Source of the DNA: JBBRYK01 sp038237665
GTDB lineage: Bacteria > Actinomycetota > Thermoleophilia > Gaiellales > Gaiellaceae
Direction: 5' to 3'
Assembly: GCA_038237665.1 (NCBI GenBank)
Contig: JBBRYK010000025.1
Coordinates: 1 to 35,097 of the forward strand
DNA: 35,097 nucleotides
A program made the translations under genes and the position numbers. Every line of letters begins with the position of its first letter. Position 1 is the stretch's first letter. Of the stretch, positions 7,874 to 16,565 are shown one piece after another. The notes under the pieces were generated by a model. The model worked only from the letters and a program-made list of their open reading frames with translations. It did not search any database and was not told where the DNA came from.

Positions 7874-8353
7874 GTGAGGGCGCGGCGGATCAACCACGTG
7901 TCGGTCCACGCCGTGGACATGGAGGCGTCGATCCGTTTCTACACGGAGCTGTTCGGGATGGAGCGGCTCCCGAGCCCGGACTTCGAGCACCCGGTCGAGT
8001 GGCTCCGCCTCGGCGACCAGCAGCTCCACCTCTTCCTGCGTGAGGACACGAAGGCCGCGCCGGCGTTTCACCACTTGGCCCTCGACGTGGACGACTTCGA
8101 GGCCGTCTACGCGAAGGCCAAGGAGCTCGGGGTCCTGAGCGCGGACGCTTTCGGCGGATCTCTTCGCGGGCACCCGGCCGGGTGGGTCCAGCTCTACCTC
8201 CGTGACCCGGCGGGGAACCTCGTCGAGGTGGACTGGCCGGATGCGTCGACGCTCAGCCCGGAGACGCTGGCCGAGATGACGCCGCTGGTCGACCAGGAAG
8301 GGGACGCCGCCGTCGCCACGCTGTACCACGCAGTCGACGGAGACGGCGTTTGA
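7874..8353 (+). CDS. VOC (glyoxalase/dioxygenase-fold) family protein
   Basis: A 159-aa vicinal-oxygen-chelate protein. The GTG at 7874 gives the usual family N-terminus (VRARRINHVSVHAVDMEASI) and sits on the predicted transcription start; a TTG at 7823 and a GTG at 7856 are longer alternatives. Metal-ligand positions of the fold are present: His in NHVSVHA, His in FHHLALDV and Glu in GNLVEVDWP, with the repeat RFYTELFGMERL at the first beta-alpha unit. Members act as lyases, dioxygenases or epimerases on small metal-chelated substrates. Ligand unknown. It lies between a sugar oxidoreductase and a Liv-type transporter, so a catabolic role is likely. Confidence 0.8.
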   Translation: MRARRINHVSVHAVDMEASIRFYTELFGMERLPSPDFEHPVEWLRLGDQQLHLFLREDTKAAPAFHHLALDVDDFEAVYAKAKELGVLSADAFGGSLRGHPAGWVQLYLRDPAGNLVEVDWPDASTLSPETLAEMTPLVDQEGDAAVATLYHAVDGDGV

Positions 8354-8378
8354 AGGCCGGAAAGTCGCCTGTTACGGT
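8350..8378 (+). promoter_or_regulatory. Candidate promoter of the liv operon
   Basis: TTGAAG (8350-8355) and TACGGT (8373-8378) are 17 nt apart. The -35 overlaps the stop of the VOC gene. Transcription would begin about 8385, leaving a leader of only a few bases before the TTG at 8388, where no Shine-Dalgarno is visible. Confidence 0.45.
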
Positions 8379-8387
8379 CGGCTCCCC

Positions 8388-9539
8388 TTGAGCGCCCTGG
8401 CGGCCAGGATTCCTACTCGGGAGCAGCTCGGCTCGTACCTCACGCTGCGCAAGGCGCCACTTCTCGTCGTCTTGGCGCTCGTTGTCTTCGCCTTCAGCTA
8501 CGTGCTGTTCATCGCCGTGCCCGGGACCGGCGCCTACAGCTGGCGCGCGACGACGTTCGGCTCGGCCGTCCACGACCCCGGATCGTTCATCCGGATCACA
8601 CTCGACTCGGTCACCTTCGCCGCCGCGCTCTTCATCGTTTCCAGCGGCTTCGCCCTCATCTTCGGACTGATGCGGGTCGTGAACATGGCCCACGGATCCT
8701 TCTACCTCCTCGGCGGCTACATCGCCTACGAGATCCAGCAGACGCTGACAGGGCAGGGCTTCTCGCTTCAGGGGACCGAGGTGAACACCTGGGAATGGCT
8801 CATCCCGCTGGTCGTCGCCGCGCCCTGCATCGCTGTCGTCGGCCTCGTCACGCAGCAGTCGTTCCTGCGCTGGAACCAGGGTCAGGAGCTGCGACAGGCG
8901 CTGATCACGATCGCGATCTCGGTGATCATCGCCGATCAGATCATCGCGCACTTCCCGCGCGCGGCCAGTTCGGGGGCCCAGAGATTCGGCGGCAGCGCCG
9001 TTGACCTGACCTGGCCGGGCTGGACTGACCGCTTCGTCAACCTGCACGTGGCCGGCGTGTCCTACTCGCTTGCCAAGCTCGTCATGCTCGGCATCGGGCT
9101 CGCGGTCGGCATCGGCCTCTGGCTCTGGCTCTACCGCACGAAGACGGGGATGATCATCCGCGCCGGGGTCGACGACCAGAAGATGACGGCGGCGCTCGGG
9201 GTCAACATCCAGCGCGCCTTTGCGATCGCCTTCGCGGTCGGCTCCGCGCTGGCGGCGCTCGGCGCAGTTGTCTGGGCATCGCAGTCGAACATCTCCTCCG
9301 GCCAGGATGGGCAGTGGCTGCTCAACTCGCTCGTGGTCGTCATCGTCGGCGGCATGGGCTCGATCTTCGGTGCGGCCGCAGGGGCGATCCTCTACGCGTT
9401 CGTCGCGGACTTCAGCGCCGCCTATCTCCCCTCCGCCGGCCCCAACTGCTGCGGGTCGTACTCGATCATCTTCACGTTCGTCCTGATTGCGCTCGTGCTC
9501 GCCTTCCGCCCGCAGGGCCTGTTCGGGAGACCAGGATGA
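8388..9539 (+). CDS. livH: Branched-chain amino acid-type ABC transporter permease (LivH family)
   Basis: A 383-aa integral membrane protein starting at a TTG (LSALAARIPTREQLGSY). About eight to nine hydrophobic segments are visible, the first at residues ~23-43. The LivH signature is clear: GFALIFGLMRVVNMAHGSFYLLGGYIAY, then RALGVN-like DDQKMTAALGVNIQ facing the ATPase, and NSLVVVIVGGMGSIFGAAAG near the end. Between TM1 and TM2 there is a longer periplasmic stretch than in the E. coli protein. It pairs with the next gene (ATGA overlap) to form the membrane channel of a high-affinity uptake system. Liv homologues also carry amides, urea, aromatic acids and other small molecules, so the substrate is open. 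Confidence 0.9.
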   Translation: MSALAARIPTREQLGSYLTLRKAPLLVVLALVVFAFSYVLFIAVPGTGAYSWRATTFGSAVHDPGSFIRITLDSVTFAAALFIVSSGFALIFGLMRVVNMAHGSFYLLGGYIAYEIQQTLTGQGFSLQGTEVNTWEWLIPLVVAAPCIAVVGLVTQQSFLRWNQGQELRQALITIAISVIIADQIIAHFPRAASSGAQRFGGSAVDLTWPGWTDRFVNLHVAGVSYSLAKLVMLGIGLAVGIGLWLWLYRTKTGMIIRAGVDDQKMTAALGVNIQRAFAIAFAVGSALAALGAVVWASQSNISSGQDGQWLLNSLVVVIVGGMGSIFGAAAGAILYAFVADFSAAYLPSAGPNCCGSYSIIFTFVLIALVLAFRPQGLFGRPG

Positions 9540-10618
9540 ACCCGCGGGCGTGGACGACGAAGCAGCAGCTCGAGCGCGGAATGGCGGCCGTCACGATCGT
9601 CATCGCGGCCCTCGCGCCGACGTTCCTCAACGCCAACTGGACGAACAACATCCTCACCGAGACGTTTCTGTTCGGGCTGGCCGCGTCGAGCCTGATCTTC
9701 CTTTCCGCCTACGGAGGAATGGTCTCGCTCGCCCAGACCGCCCTCGCCGGGATCTCGGGGATCATCCTCGGCAACATCGTCACGCAGGGCGGTGAGGGCG
9801 GAGTCTCGAAGGGCCTACACCTCGGCTGGGACCCGACGCTCGGGCTCGTCCTCGCGATCCTCGGGACGACCGCGATCGGGCTGATCTTCGGCATGGTTGC
9901 GGCTCGCAGCGCCGGGATCTACTTCCTGATGATCACCCTCACCTTCTCGGTGATAACCACGTACTTCCTGGGGCAGGTGACGAACATCTCCGGCTTCTCC
10001 GGCATCAGCAGCATCTACCGCTTCACCCCCAGCTGGATCGGCGACCTCGTCGGTCACCCCAACCGCCTCTACTACATCGCGTTCGGCGTCGCGATCTTCG
10101 CCTACCTCTTGATTCGGTACATCGTGCGCACGCCGTTCGGGATCACACTTCAGGGCGTCCGAGATGAGCCGGTGCGGATGGCGTCGCTCGGCTACAACGT
10201 CCCGCTCCACCGAACGCTCGCGTTCGGTTTCGCCGCCTTCCTCGCCTCGCTGGCGGGGATCCTCTACGCGTGGTGGAGCGGCACCGTCGCGCCCGGCAAC
10301 GTCGACCTGCCCGAGACGATCAACCTGCTCGTGATGGCCGTCATCGGCGGTCTGGTCCGCATCGAGGGCGCCTGGGTCGGAGCCTTCGCCTTCATCGTCA
10401 TGCGCGACTACGTGCGCGATTTCAATGTCCCGGGCTTGAGCTTCGGCGGCACCTTGTTCGGAGGCAGCTTCAACACGATCATCGGGATCATCTTCCTCGC
10501 CATCGTCCTCGTCTCCCCCGACGGTCTCATGGGCCTGTGGGGGCGGCTCTTCCAGTCGGGGCCGCTTTCGAGGTCGAAACAGAGGTCGGCACCGCAGGCG
10601 GCCGACCCAGTCGGCTGA
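9536..10618 (+). CDS. livM: Branched-chain amino acid-type ABC transporter permease (LivM family)
   Basis: 360 aa from the ATG at 9536, which overlaps the livH stop as ATGA; the same frame is open further upstream but only as the livH shadow. LivM hallmarks include SAYGGMVSLAQTALAGISG, ARSAGIYFLMITLTFS, the cytoplasmic coupling loop GVRDEPVRMASLGYNV and the C-terminal segment LVSPDGLMGLWGRL. About eight to nine transmembrane helices. It forms a heterodimer with LivH and contacts LivG/LivF through the coupling loop. The motif MAVIGGLVRIEGAWVGAF near residue 270 matches the MVVIGGLGSxxGAxxGA of the family. Confidence 0.9.
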   Translation: MNPRAWTTKQQLERGMAAVTIVIAALAPTFLNANWTNNILTETFLFGLAASSLIFLSAYGGMVSLAQTALAGISGIILGNIVTQGGEGGVSKGLHLGWDPTLGLVLAILGTTAIGLIFGMVAARSAGIYFLMITLTFSVITTYFLGQVTNISGFSGISSIYRFTPSWIGDLVGHPNRLYYIAFGVAIFAYLLIRYIVRTPFGITLQGVRDEPVRMASLGYNVPLHRTLAFGFAAFLASLAGILYAWWSGTVAPGNVDLPETINLLVMAVIGGLVRIEGAWVGAFAFIVMRDYVRDFNVPGLSFGGTLFGGSFNTIIGIIFLAIVLVSPDGLMGLWGRLFQSGPLSRSKQRSAPQAADPVG

Positions 10619-10640
10619 CATTTGTCAGAGAGCGGTCGGG

Positions 10641-10670
10641 TTGAAAGTTGGGACGCCAGTAGGCCAGAAT
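10641..10670 (+). promoter_or_regulatory. Candidate internal sigma-70 promoter for the binding protein
   Basis: TTGAAA (10641-10646, five of six to consensus) and CAGAAT (10665-10670, four of six) are 18 nt apart within the 90-nt gap before the binding-protein gene. An extra promoter here would allow higher expression of the binding protein than of the permeases, which such systems usually need. Confidence 0.4.
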
Positions 10671-10708
10671 CCGATTTCTTCGAACCAGCGGGAGGAGGGC
10701 ATCAACAG

Positions 10709-12118
10709 ATGAGGAGACTCAATCTGCGGAGCTGGAAGACTGCGGCGGTGTTGATTGTCGCAGTGGCCGGCCTCACGGTCGCGGCGACGACATCGTTGGC
10801 CGCGTCCAAAGCCGGGGTGGTCAAGGTCGCGATCATGACCGACTGCAAGCTCGCTTTCGGCTTCGCGTACGAGCCCGACATCGGCGGAGCGCAAGCCGCG
10901 TTTGCGCAGTACGCACACGGCAAGGCCGTCAACAAGAAGAAGCCGTCGGCCGGCATGACCGGGATTACTGCCGGTGGGAAGGACATCAAGATCGTCGGCT
11001 ACGGCTGCGGCAACGACACGGTGCCGCTTGCGGTTACCGAGACCAAGCGCCTGATGGAGCAGTTGGGCGCCGACGTCATGGTTGGGCCTTTGTCGGGTGA
11101 TGAGGCGGTGTCGGTCGCCAACTACGCCAAGGCGCATCCGACCAAGACGTTCATCATCGGCACGGCCGGTTCTCAGGATCCAACGATGCAGATCGCGCCG
11201 AAGAACATGTTCCGCTACCACGGGGACGGCGCCCAGTGGAACGCCGGGATCGGCGAGATCGCCTACAAGAAGCTGAAGTGGCGGAAGGCCGCGATCATCG
11301 AGGACGACTACAGCTTCGGCTGGACGTCGGCGGCCGGCATGATCGCCGACTTCTGCGCCGTCGGCGGCAACATCACGAAGCGCGTGTTCCCCCCGCTCAA
11401 CACGACCGACTACGCGCCGTTCGTCCGCCAGCTCCCGCCGCCCAACCAGGTTGACGGGTACTTCTCGGCGGTGGGCGGCACCGGTACGTCGGCGATGCTG
11501 AAGGCGTACGAGCAGTCCTACGGCAAGCTGGACCCGAAGAAGTGGATCGGCAACCTGTTCTTCAGCTTCCTCGGCGCCGACAAGACGGTCGCCCCGAAGG
11601 TCGTCGGCTCGTACATCGGCGGGTTCGGGACGGGCCCGGGGCTGAAGACGGCTCAGGCGAAGGCGTACGAGCGCAAGGTCGCCGCGATCTACCCCGGCCT
11701 GAACGGCGGGAACTTTGCGGACGGCTTCGTCTACAACTACTACAACGCAGCATGGGCGCTCGTCCAGGGCCTCCAGAAGTCCGGGGGAGCCCTCGGCGCG
11801 AAGCTGCAGGCCGCGATGCCGCGGACGCTCAGGGCCGGGTACCAGGTCTCGAACGGTGGGCTGGTCAAGCTGGACTCCCGCCGCCAGGCGATCCAGGACC
11901 AGTACGAGCTCCAGCTCGTCAAGAACGCCGACGGGTCCGTTGGCCCGACGGTCGTTGCATACGTCCCTGGTGTCGATCAGTCGTTCGGTGGTCTCTTCTC
12001 TCCGTCGAGCCCGCCGCCCGGTCGCACCCAGCCGGCGTGCAAGAAGCAGAAGACGCCCTGGCAGGGCAAGATCAAGGTCGTCAAGAACGGCGTGATCACG
12101 AAGCAGATCCTCAAGTAG
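10709..12118 (+). CDS. livK: ABC transporter substrate-binding protein (LivK/periplasmic binding fold I)
   Basis: 469 aa from the ATG at 10709, preceded by a strong GGAGGAGG at good spacing; an open frame upstream to 10622 lacks any ribosome site. Residues 1-32 are a Sec signal peptide (MRRLNLRSWK then a hydrophobic run to SLAASKAG). No lipobox cysteine is seen, so it may be released or held by other means. The mature part has the type I fold: VKVAIMTDCKLAFGFAY, VTETKRLMEQLGADVMVGPL, FIIGTAGSQDP, KAAIIEDDYSFGW and FADGFVYNYYNAAWALVQGL. It captures the ligand for LivHMGF. It is longer than E. coli LivK (~370 aa), with extra C-terminal residues including a Pro-rich turn and a basic tail. Ligand not predictable. 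Confidence 0.88.
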   Translation: MRRLNLRSWKTAAVLIVAVAGLTVAATTSLAASKAGVVKVAIMTDCKLAFGFAYEPDIGGAQAAFAQYAHGKAVNKKKPSAGMTGITAGGKDIKIVGYGCGNDTVPLAVTETKRLMEQLGADVMVGPLSGDEAVSVANYAKAHPTKTFIIGTAGSQDPTMQIAPKNMFRYHGDGAQWNAGIGEIAYKKLKWRKAAIIEDDYSFGWTSAAGMIADFCAVGGNITKRVFPPLNTTDYAPFVRQLPPPNQVDGYFSAVGGTGTSAMLKAYEQSYGKLDPKKWIGNLFFSFLGADKTVAPKVVGSYIGGFGTGPGLKTAQAKAYERKVAAIYPGLNGGNFADGFVYNYYNAAWALVQGLQKSGGALGAKLQAAMPRTLRAGYQVSNGGLVKLDSRRQAIQDQYELQLVKNADGSVGPTVVAYVPGVDQSFGGLFSPSSPPPGRTQPACKKQKTPWQGKIKVVKNGVITKQILK

Positions 12119-12122
12119 GCGT

Positions 12123-12902
12123 TTGACCGAAGCACCAGCAGCCGAACACGCCGAGCCGGCCCTCCGCTTGCGGGGGGTCGGCCGGCGTTTCGGCGGCCTG
12201 CACGCAGTTCGCGAGGTCGACCTCGAGATCGCGCCGGGTGAGAGGCGGGCGATCCTCGGCCCGAACGGGGCGGGCAAGACGACGCTCTTCAACGTCATCT
12301 GCGGAGACTTCCCGCCGACCTCGGGCACGGTCGAGCTCCTCGGCCGAGATGTCACCCACATGCCGGCCAGGAGACGGGCGAAGCTGGGGCTCGCCCGGAC
12401 GTACCAGCAGTCCCGGATCTTTGCCGGCCTGACCGTCGAGGACAACATCTATCTGTCTGTCCTGGGCGTCAGCCGCGGCCATCTCCGCCCGGTGCTAACC
12501 GCCAAGGATGCGGAGTACCGCGAACGCGCACGCGAGACGGCGAGACGCGCAGCGATCGAGCACAAGCTGGGCGAGCTCGTCGGCTCGCTCTCGCACGGCG
12601 AGCACCGGCAGGTCGCGCTCGCGGTCGCACTGGCCGCCGAGCCGCAGATCATGCTCCTCGACGAGCCGGCCTCCGGGCTCTCCCGCGGCGAGCGGGTGCT
12701 CCTCACCGACCTTCTGCTTGCTCTCGACCGCGATATCACGCTTATCGTGTTCGAGCACGACATGGACGTGGCGCTCCGCGTCGCCGAGCAGGTGACGATG
12801 ATGCACGACGGCCGCGTGATCGTCGAGGGCACGCCCGACGAGATCCGCGCGAACGAGCTCGTGCACGACCTGTATCTGGGCCGGAGCCACCGGAATGAGT
12901 GA
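12123..12902 (+). CDS. livG: ABC transporter ATP-binding protein (LivG family)
   Basis: 259 aa from a TTG 4 nt after the livK stop. The nucleotide-binding domain is complete: Walker A GPNGAGKTT, Q-loop in ARTYQQSRIF, signature LSHGEHRQ (a variant of LSGGQ, common in LivG), Walker B IMLLDEPASGL and the switch His in FEHDMD. The C-terminal MHDGRVIVEGTPDEIRAN and YLG are characteristic of LivG. It is shorter in the helical insert than E. coli LivG. It overlaps livF by 8 nt, and the two ATPases should form the heterodimeric motor. Confidence 0.9.
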   Translation: MTEAPAAEHAEPALRLRGVGRRFGGLHAVREVDLEIAPGERRAILGPNGAGKTTLFNVICGDFPPTSGTVELLGRDVTHMPARRRAKLGLARTYQQSRIFAGLTVEDNIYLSVLGVSRGHLRPVLTAKDAEYRERARETARRAAIEHKLGELVGSLSHGEHRQVALAVALAAEPQIMLLDEPASGLSRGERVLLTDLLLALDRDITLIVFEHDMDVALRVAEQVTMMHDGRVIVEGTPDEIRANELVHDLYLGRSHRNE

Positions 12903-13614
12903 GGCCCTGCTTCGCGTCGAGGGCCTGAATGCGTATTACGGAAGCTCTCATGTCATCCAGGACGTCTCGTTCGGGCTCGGCGAGCAGGCGCTCGCGATCG
13001 TCGGGCGCAACGGCATGGGGAAGACCACGCTCTGCGCCGCGATCATGGGCCTGAATCCGCCGCGCGTGTCGGGGTCGGTGCGGTTCGAGGGGCACGAGCT
13101 GGTCGGCAGGGCCTCGTACAAGATCGCCCCGCTCGGGATCGGCTATGTCCCGCAGGGCCGCCGCCTGTTCCCGTCGCTGAGCGTCGACGAGCACCTGCAG
13201 ATGGTCTCGAGCCGGAACGGCGGCCGGTGGACCCCGCGTCGGGTCTACGAGCTCTTTCCACGCCTCGGCGAGCGCAAGCGGAACGGCGGCGCGCAGCTCT
13301 CGGGCGGCGAGCAGCAGATGCTCGCGATCGGGCGCGCGCTGGTCACGAACCCGAAGCTCTTGATCATGGACGAGCCATCCGAGGGGCTTGCCCCGGCAAT
13401 CATCGAGATGCTGATCGAGACGTTCAAGAAGCTCGAGGAGGAGGGCTTGAGGATCCTGTTGATCGAGCAAAATCTCGGCGTCGCCACGTCGCTCGCCGAG
13501 CGCCAGCTGATCATGGTCGGGGGGGAGATTGCGATCGAGACCACCGCCGCCGCGCTCGGCGGCGACCCGGAGCTCCAGCGCCGCTATCTCGGCGTCGAGC
13601 CCGTCGCACGGTAA
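12895..13614 (+). CDS. livF: ABC transporter ATP-binding protein (LivF family)
   Basis: 239 aa from the ATG at 12895, inside the end of livG. It has Walker A GRNGMGKTTL, GIGYVPQGRRLFPSLSVDEHL (the LivF VPEGRRIFP block), ABC signature LSGGEQQMLAIGRAL, Walker B LLIMDEPSEGLAP and switch region LIEQNLGVA. All catalytic motifs are intact. It is the second ATPase of the uptake system and the last transporter gene; a lipoprotein gene follows after 11 nt in the same direction. Confidence 0.92.
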   Translation: MSEALLRVEGLNAYYGSSHVIQDVSFGLGEQALAIVGRNGMGKTTLCAAIMGLNPPRVSGSVRFEGHELVGRASYKIAPLGIGYVPQGRRLFPSLSVDEHLQMVSSRNGGRWTPRRVYELFPRLGERKRNGGAQLSGGEQQMLAIGRALVTNPKLLIMDEPSEGLAPAIIEMLIETFKKLEEEGLRILLIEQNLGVATSLAERQLIMVGGEIAIETTAAALGGDPELQRRYLGVEPVAR

Positions 13615-13625
13615 GACTGTGCTCG

Positions 13626-14516
13626 ATGGGGACCGGCCGCCGCCTGCCTCTGCTCGCCCTGGCCGCGCTCCTGATCGCGGGCTGCGGCTCGTCGAAGCCG
13701 AAGGGTCCGGCGGATCTGCTGTTCGTCAGCCCGCGCGACGGCGACTACGCGATCTTCGGCGCCAATGCCAAGGGCGGCCAGGTCCGCCGGCTGGTCGAGG
13801 AGAAGGGCGATCCGTCGACGCCGAGCGGGCTCTTCTTCCAGCTCGAGCCGGCGTGGTCGCCCGACGGCTCCCAGATCGCGTACGTGAGCAAGCGCGACGG
13901 GGCGTCGCACGTCTTCGTCATGCAGGACGACGGTTCGGGCAACCGCCGTTTGACCAACGGGTCGAAGGAAGACGACCACCCTGCGTGGTCGCCCGACAGC
14001 ACCACGATCGTGTTCGCACGCGAGGGCGCGTTGTTCACCGTCCCGGCCGGCGGAGGGCAGGCGCGGCGCATCGGTCGAGGGCTTGGGAATGCTGCTAACC
14101 CTGCCTGGTCGCGGGACGGGAAGATCGCCTACGACTACCGGCAGCCCGGTTACTCGATTCGCGAGCTCTGGGTGATGAACGCTGACGGCAGCGGGATCCG
14201 CAGGTTGACGAAGCTCCGCCAGGTCAGCACGCTTCCGGCTTGGTCACCGGACGGCAAGCGGGTTGCCTTCCAGAGCAACCTACGCGGCGCCCACTACGAG
14301 ATCTACACCATCCGTCGCGACGGAACCGGCCTCCGCCGGCAGACCAGATCCGGCAACGACACGATCAGCCCCGCCTGGTCGCCCGACGGGAGGCTGACGT
14401 TCTCGCGTGACGGCTCGCTCTGGAGGATCGACGCTCAGGGCAAAGAAACGCAGTTGACCTCGCCTGACGGAAACGACTCGAGCCCTGCCTGGCGGCCGGC
14501 TGGGGTGCCGCAGTAG
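13626..14516 (+). CDS. TolB-like beta-propeller (PD40 repeat) lipoprotein
   Basis: 296 aa from the ATG at 13626. The first 20 residues end in LLIAGC, a lipobox with Cys20 as lipidation site, so the protein should be anchored outside the cytoplasmic membrane. Six PD40 blades follow, marked by the PAWSPDG motif near residues 76, 120, 160, 205, 250 and 288, each followed by a strand such as QIAYVSKRDG or RVAFQSNLRG; the Asp-Gly-Ser/Thr-Gly turns (DDGSGNRRLT, ADGSGIRRLT, RDGTGLRRQT) recur with the same period. Six blades match the TolB C-terminal propeller. No Pal or Tol gene is near. Its place between transporter and catabolic genes suggests ligand or protein binding outside the membrane; role inferred only. 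Confidence 0.85.
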   Translation: MGTGRRLPLLALAALLIAGCGSSKPKGPADLLFVSPRDGDYAIFGANAKGGQVRRLVEEKGDPSTPSGLFFQLEPAWSPDGSQIAYVSKRDGASHVFVMQDDGSGNRRLTNGSKEDDHPAWSPDSTTIVFAREGALFTVPAGGGQARRIGRGLGNAANPAWSRDGKIAYDYRQPGYSIRELWVMNADGSGIRRLTKLRQVSTLPAWSPDGKRVAFQSNLRGAHYEIYTIRRDGTGLRRQTRSGNDTISPAWSPDGRLTFSRDGSLWRIDAQGKETQLTSPDGNDSSPAWRPAGVPQ

Positions 14517-15740
14517 ATGGCCACGGTCGTCCTCCTCGGCACGCTCGACACGAAGGGCCACGAGTACGACTACCTGCGCGAGCGGATCCGTGAGGCCGGC
14601 TGCGATGTCGTACTCGTGGACACCGGTGTGCTCGGAGAGCCGCTGACGGCGCCCGACGTGACCCGCGAAGAGGTGGCGCAGGCTGCCGGTGAGGACGTCG
14701 CGGCGCTTGCGGCCGCCGACGACCGTGGTGCGGCCGTTTCGGCGATGGGGCGCGGCGCCGCCGAGATCGTCAGGCGCTTGCACGAAGAGGGACGGCTCGA
14801 CGGCGTGGCGTCGGTGGGCGGGTCCGGCAACGCTTCGATCGCCGCCGAGGCCATGCGCGGCCTCCCGGTTGGCGTGCCGAAGCTGATCGTGACGACCCTG
14901 GCTTCGGGTGACACGCGCCCGTACGTCGGCGCGAGCGACGTGACGATGACGTACTCGGTCGTCGACATCGCCGGCCTGAATCGAATCTCCGAGCGGATCC
15001 TTTCCAATGCCGCGGGCGCGATCGCCGGCATGGCGAAGGGTTTGGGGCTGCCGGCCGCCGAAGACCGGCGGCCCCTGATCGGCGCTTCGATGTTCGGCGT
15101 CACGACGCCGTGTGTCACGCGCGCGCGCGAACGGCTCGAAGAGCTCGGCTACGAGGTGCTGGTCTTCCACGCGACCGGCACCGGCGGCCAGTCGATGGAG
15201 GCTCTCGTCGAGGGCGGCTTCCTCGCCGGCGTCCTCGATGCCACGACGACGGAGCTCGCCGACGACCTCGTGGGCGGCGTGCTCTCTGCCGGGCCCGACC
15301 GGCTCGAGGCGGCCGGGCGGCTGGGCGTCCCCCAGGTCGTTTCGCTCGGCGCGCTCGACATGGTCAACTTCGGTCCAGTCGAGACGGTGCCTGCGGAGTT
15401 CCGCGAACGGAACCTCTACGTCCACAACCCGACCGTCACGCTGATGCGGACGACGCCCGAGGAGTGCAGGGAGCTCGGCCGGCGCATCGGCCGCAAGCTG
15501 TCCGAGGCGGCCGGCCCGACGGCCCTCTTCATACCGCTAGAGGGAATTTCGATGATCGCCGTCAAGGGGGGCCCGTTCCACGACCCGGCCGCCGACGCCG
15601 CGCTGCTCGAGGGCCTCCGCGAGACCGTCGATCCGGAGCTGGAGGTGCATGAGCTCGACCTCGACATCAACGATGCGAAGTTCGCCGAGGCCATGGCCGA
15701 CCGCCTGCACGAGCTGGTCTCTGCGCAGGTGCCCGCGTGA
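14517..15740 (+). CDS. Tm-1-like ATP-binding domain protein (UPF0261 family)
   Basis: 407 aa whose ATG directly abuts the TAG of the lipoprotein gene. It begins VVLLGTLDTKGHEYDYLRER, the typical UPF0261 start, and contains SVGGSGNASIAAEAMRGLP, VTTLASGDTRPYVGASDVTM, SMFGVTTPCVTRARERLE, LVFHATGTGGQSMEALV and VHNPTVTLMRTTPEE, all well conserved blocks. The family is homologous to the N-terminal half of tomato Tm-1, a tobamovirus resistance protein; the bacterial biochemical role is not established. It overlaps the TIM-barrel gene (GTGA). The same two domains are fused in the plant protein, so they probably work as one complex. Confidence 0.9.
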   Translation: MATVVLLGTLDTKGHEYDYLRERIREAGCDVVLVDTGVLGEPLTAPDVTREEVAQAAGEDVAALAAADDRGAAVSAMGRGAAEIVRRLHEEGRLDGVASVGGSGNASIAAEAMRGLPVGVPKLIVTTLASGDTRPYVGASDVTMTYSVVDIAGLNRISERILSNAAGAIAGMAKGLGLPAAEDRRPLIGASMFGVTTPCVTRARERLEELGYEVLVFHATGTGGQSMEALVEGGFLAGVLDATTTELADDLVGGVLSAGPDRLEAAGRLGVPQVVSLGALDMVNFGPVETVPAEFRERNLYVHNPTVTLMRTTPEECRELGRRIGRKLSEAAGPTALFIPLEGISMIAVKGGPFHDPAADAALLEGLRETVDPELEVHELDLDINDAKFAEAMADRLHELVSAQVPA

Positions 15741-16564
15741 CCCGGCAGGAGGCGCTCGGCCGTCTGCGGGCCCAGGTCGAGGCCGGCAGCCCGATCATCG
15801 GCGCCGGCGCCGGCACGGGCCTCTCGGCGAAGTGCGCCGAGGCCGGCGGGGCGGACCTGATCATCATCTACAACTCGGGCCGCTACCGGATGGCCGGACG
15901 CGGCTCCCTGGCGGGCCTCTTGCCGTACGGCGACGCGAACGCGATCGTCGTCGAGATGGCGGCCGAGGTGCTCCCGATCGTCAAGGAGACCCCTGTCCTG
16001 GCGGGGGTCTGCGGCACCGATCCGTTCCGGCTGATGCCGGTGTTCCTCGACGAGCTCCGGCGGATCGGGTTCTCGGGCGTCCAGAACTTCCCGACGGTGG
16101 GTCTCTTCGACGGGACGTTCCGGGGAAATCTGGAAGAAACCGGCATGGGCTTCGGGCTCGAGGTGGAGATGATCCGGTTGGCGCGGGAGCGAGAGCTGCT
16201 AACCGCGCCCTACGTCTTCAACGTTGACGAGGCGCGGGCCATGGCCGATGCTGGCGCGGACGTGCTCGTCCCGCACATGGGCCTGACCACCGGTGGTGCG
16301 ATCGGCGCGGAGACGGCCAAGACGCTCGACGAGGCCGTCGAGCTCGTCCAGGCCATGGCCGACGCGGCCAAGGAGGTGAGCCCGGACGTCCTCGTCCTCT
16401 GTCACGGTGGCCCGATCGCCGAGCCCGACGATGCGGCCTACGTGCTGGCCCGGACGAGCGGCGTGGTCGGCTTCTTCGGCGCGTCCAGCATGGAGAGGCT
16501 ACCGACGGAAGTTGCCATGATAGACAACATGAAGCGATTCAAGTCAATTACCGTAGGAGGTTGA
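15737..16564 (+). CDS. Phosphoenolpyruvate hydrolase-like TIM-barrel protein (Tm-1 C-terminal half homologue)
   Basis: 275 aa starting at a GTG that overlaps the preceding stop. Family blocks seen are PIIGAGAGTGLSAKCAEAGG, DLIIIYNSGRYRMAGRGSLA, LLPYGDANAIVVEMA, PVLAGVCGTDPF, GVQNFPTVGLFDGTFR, PHMGLTTGGAIGA and VLCHGGPI, then VVGFFGASSMERLPTE. These are the strand ends of a TIM barrel with a phosphate- or carboxylate-binding Gly-rich end. The family is annotated as PEP hydrolase/signal-transduction TIM barrel on limited evidence. It is always expected beside or fused to the UPF0261 partner, as here. Confidence 0.88.
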   Translation: MTRQEALGRLRAQVEAGSPIIGAGAGTGLSAKCAEAGGADLIIIYNSGRYRMAGRGSLAGLLPYGDANAIVVEMAAEVLPIVKETPVLAGVCGTDPFRLMPVFLDELRRIGFSGVQNFPTVGLFDGTFRGNLEETGMGFGLEVEMIRLARERELLTAPYVFNVDEARAMADAGADVLVPHMGLTTGGAIGAETAKTLDEAVELVQAMADAAKEVSPDVLVLCHGGPIAEPDDAAYVLARTSGVVGFFGASSMERLPTEVAMIDNMKRFKSITVGG

Positions 16565-16565
16565 G

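Noticed and set aside
10625..12448. Minus-strand 607-codon open frame opposite livK
   Set aside because: It is antisense to a well-supported binding protein and spans the livK/livG junction, so it is a shadow.
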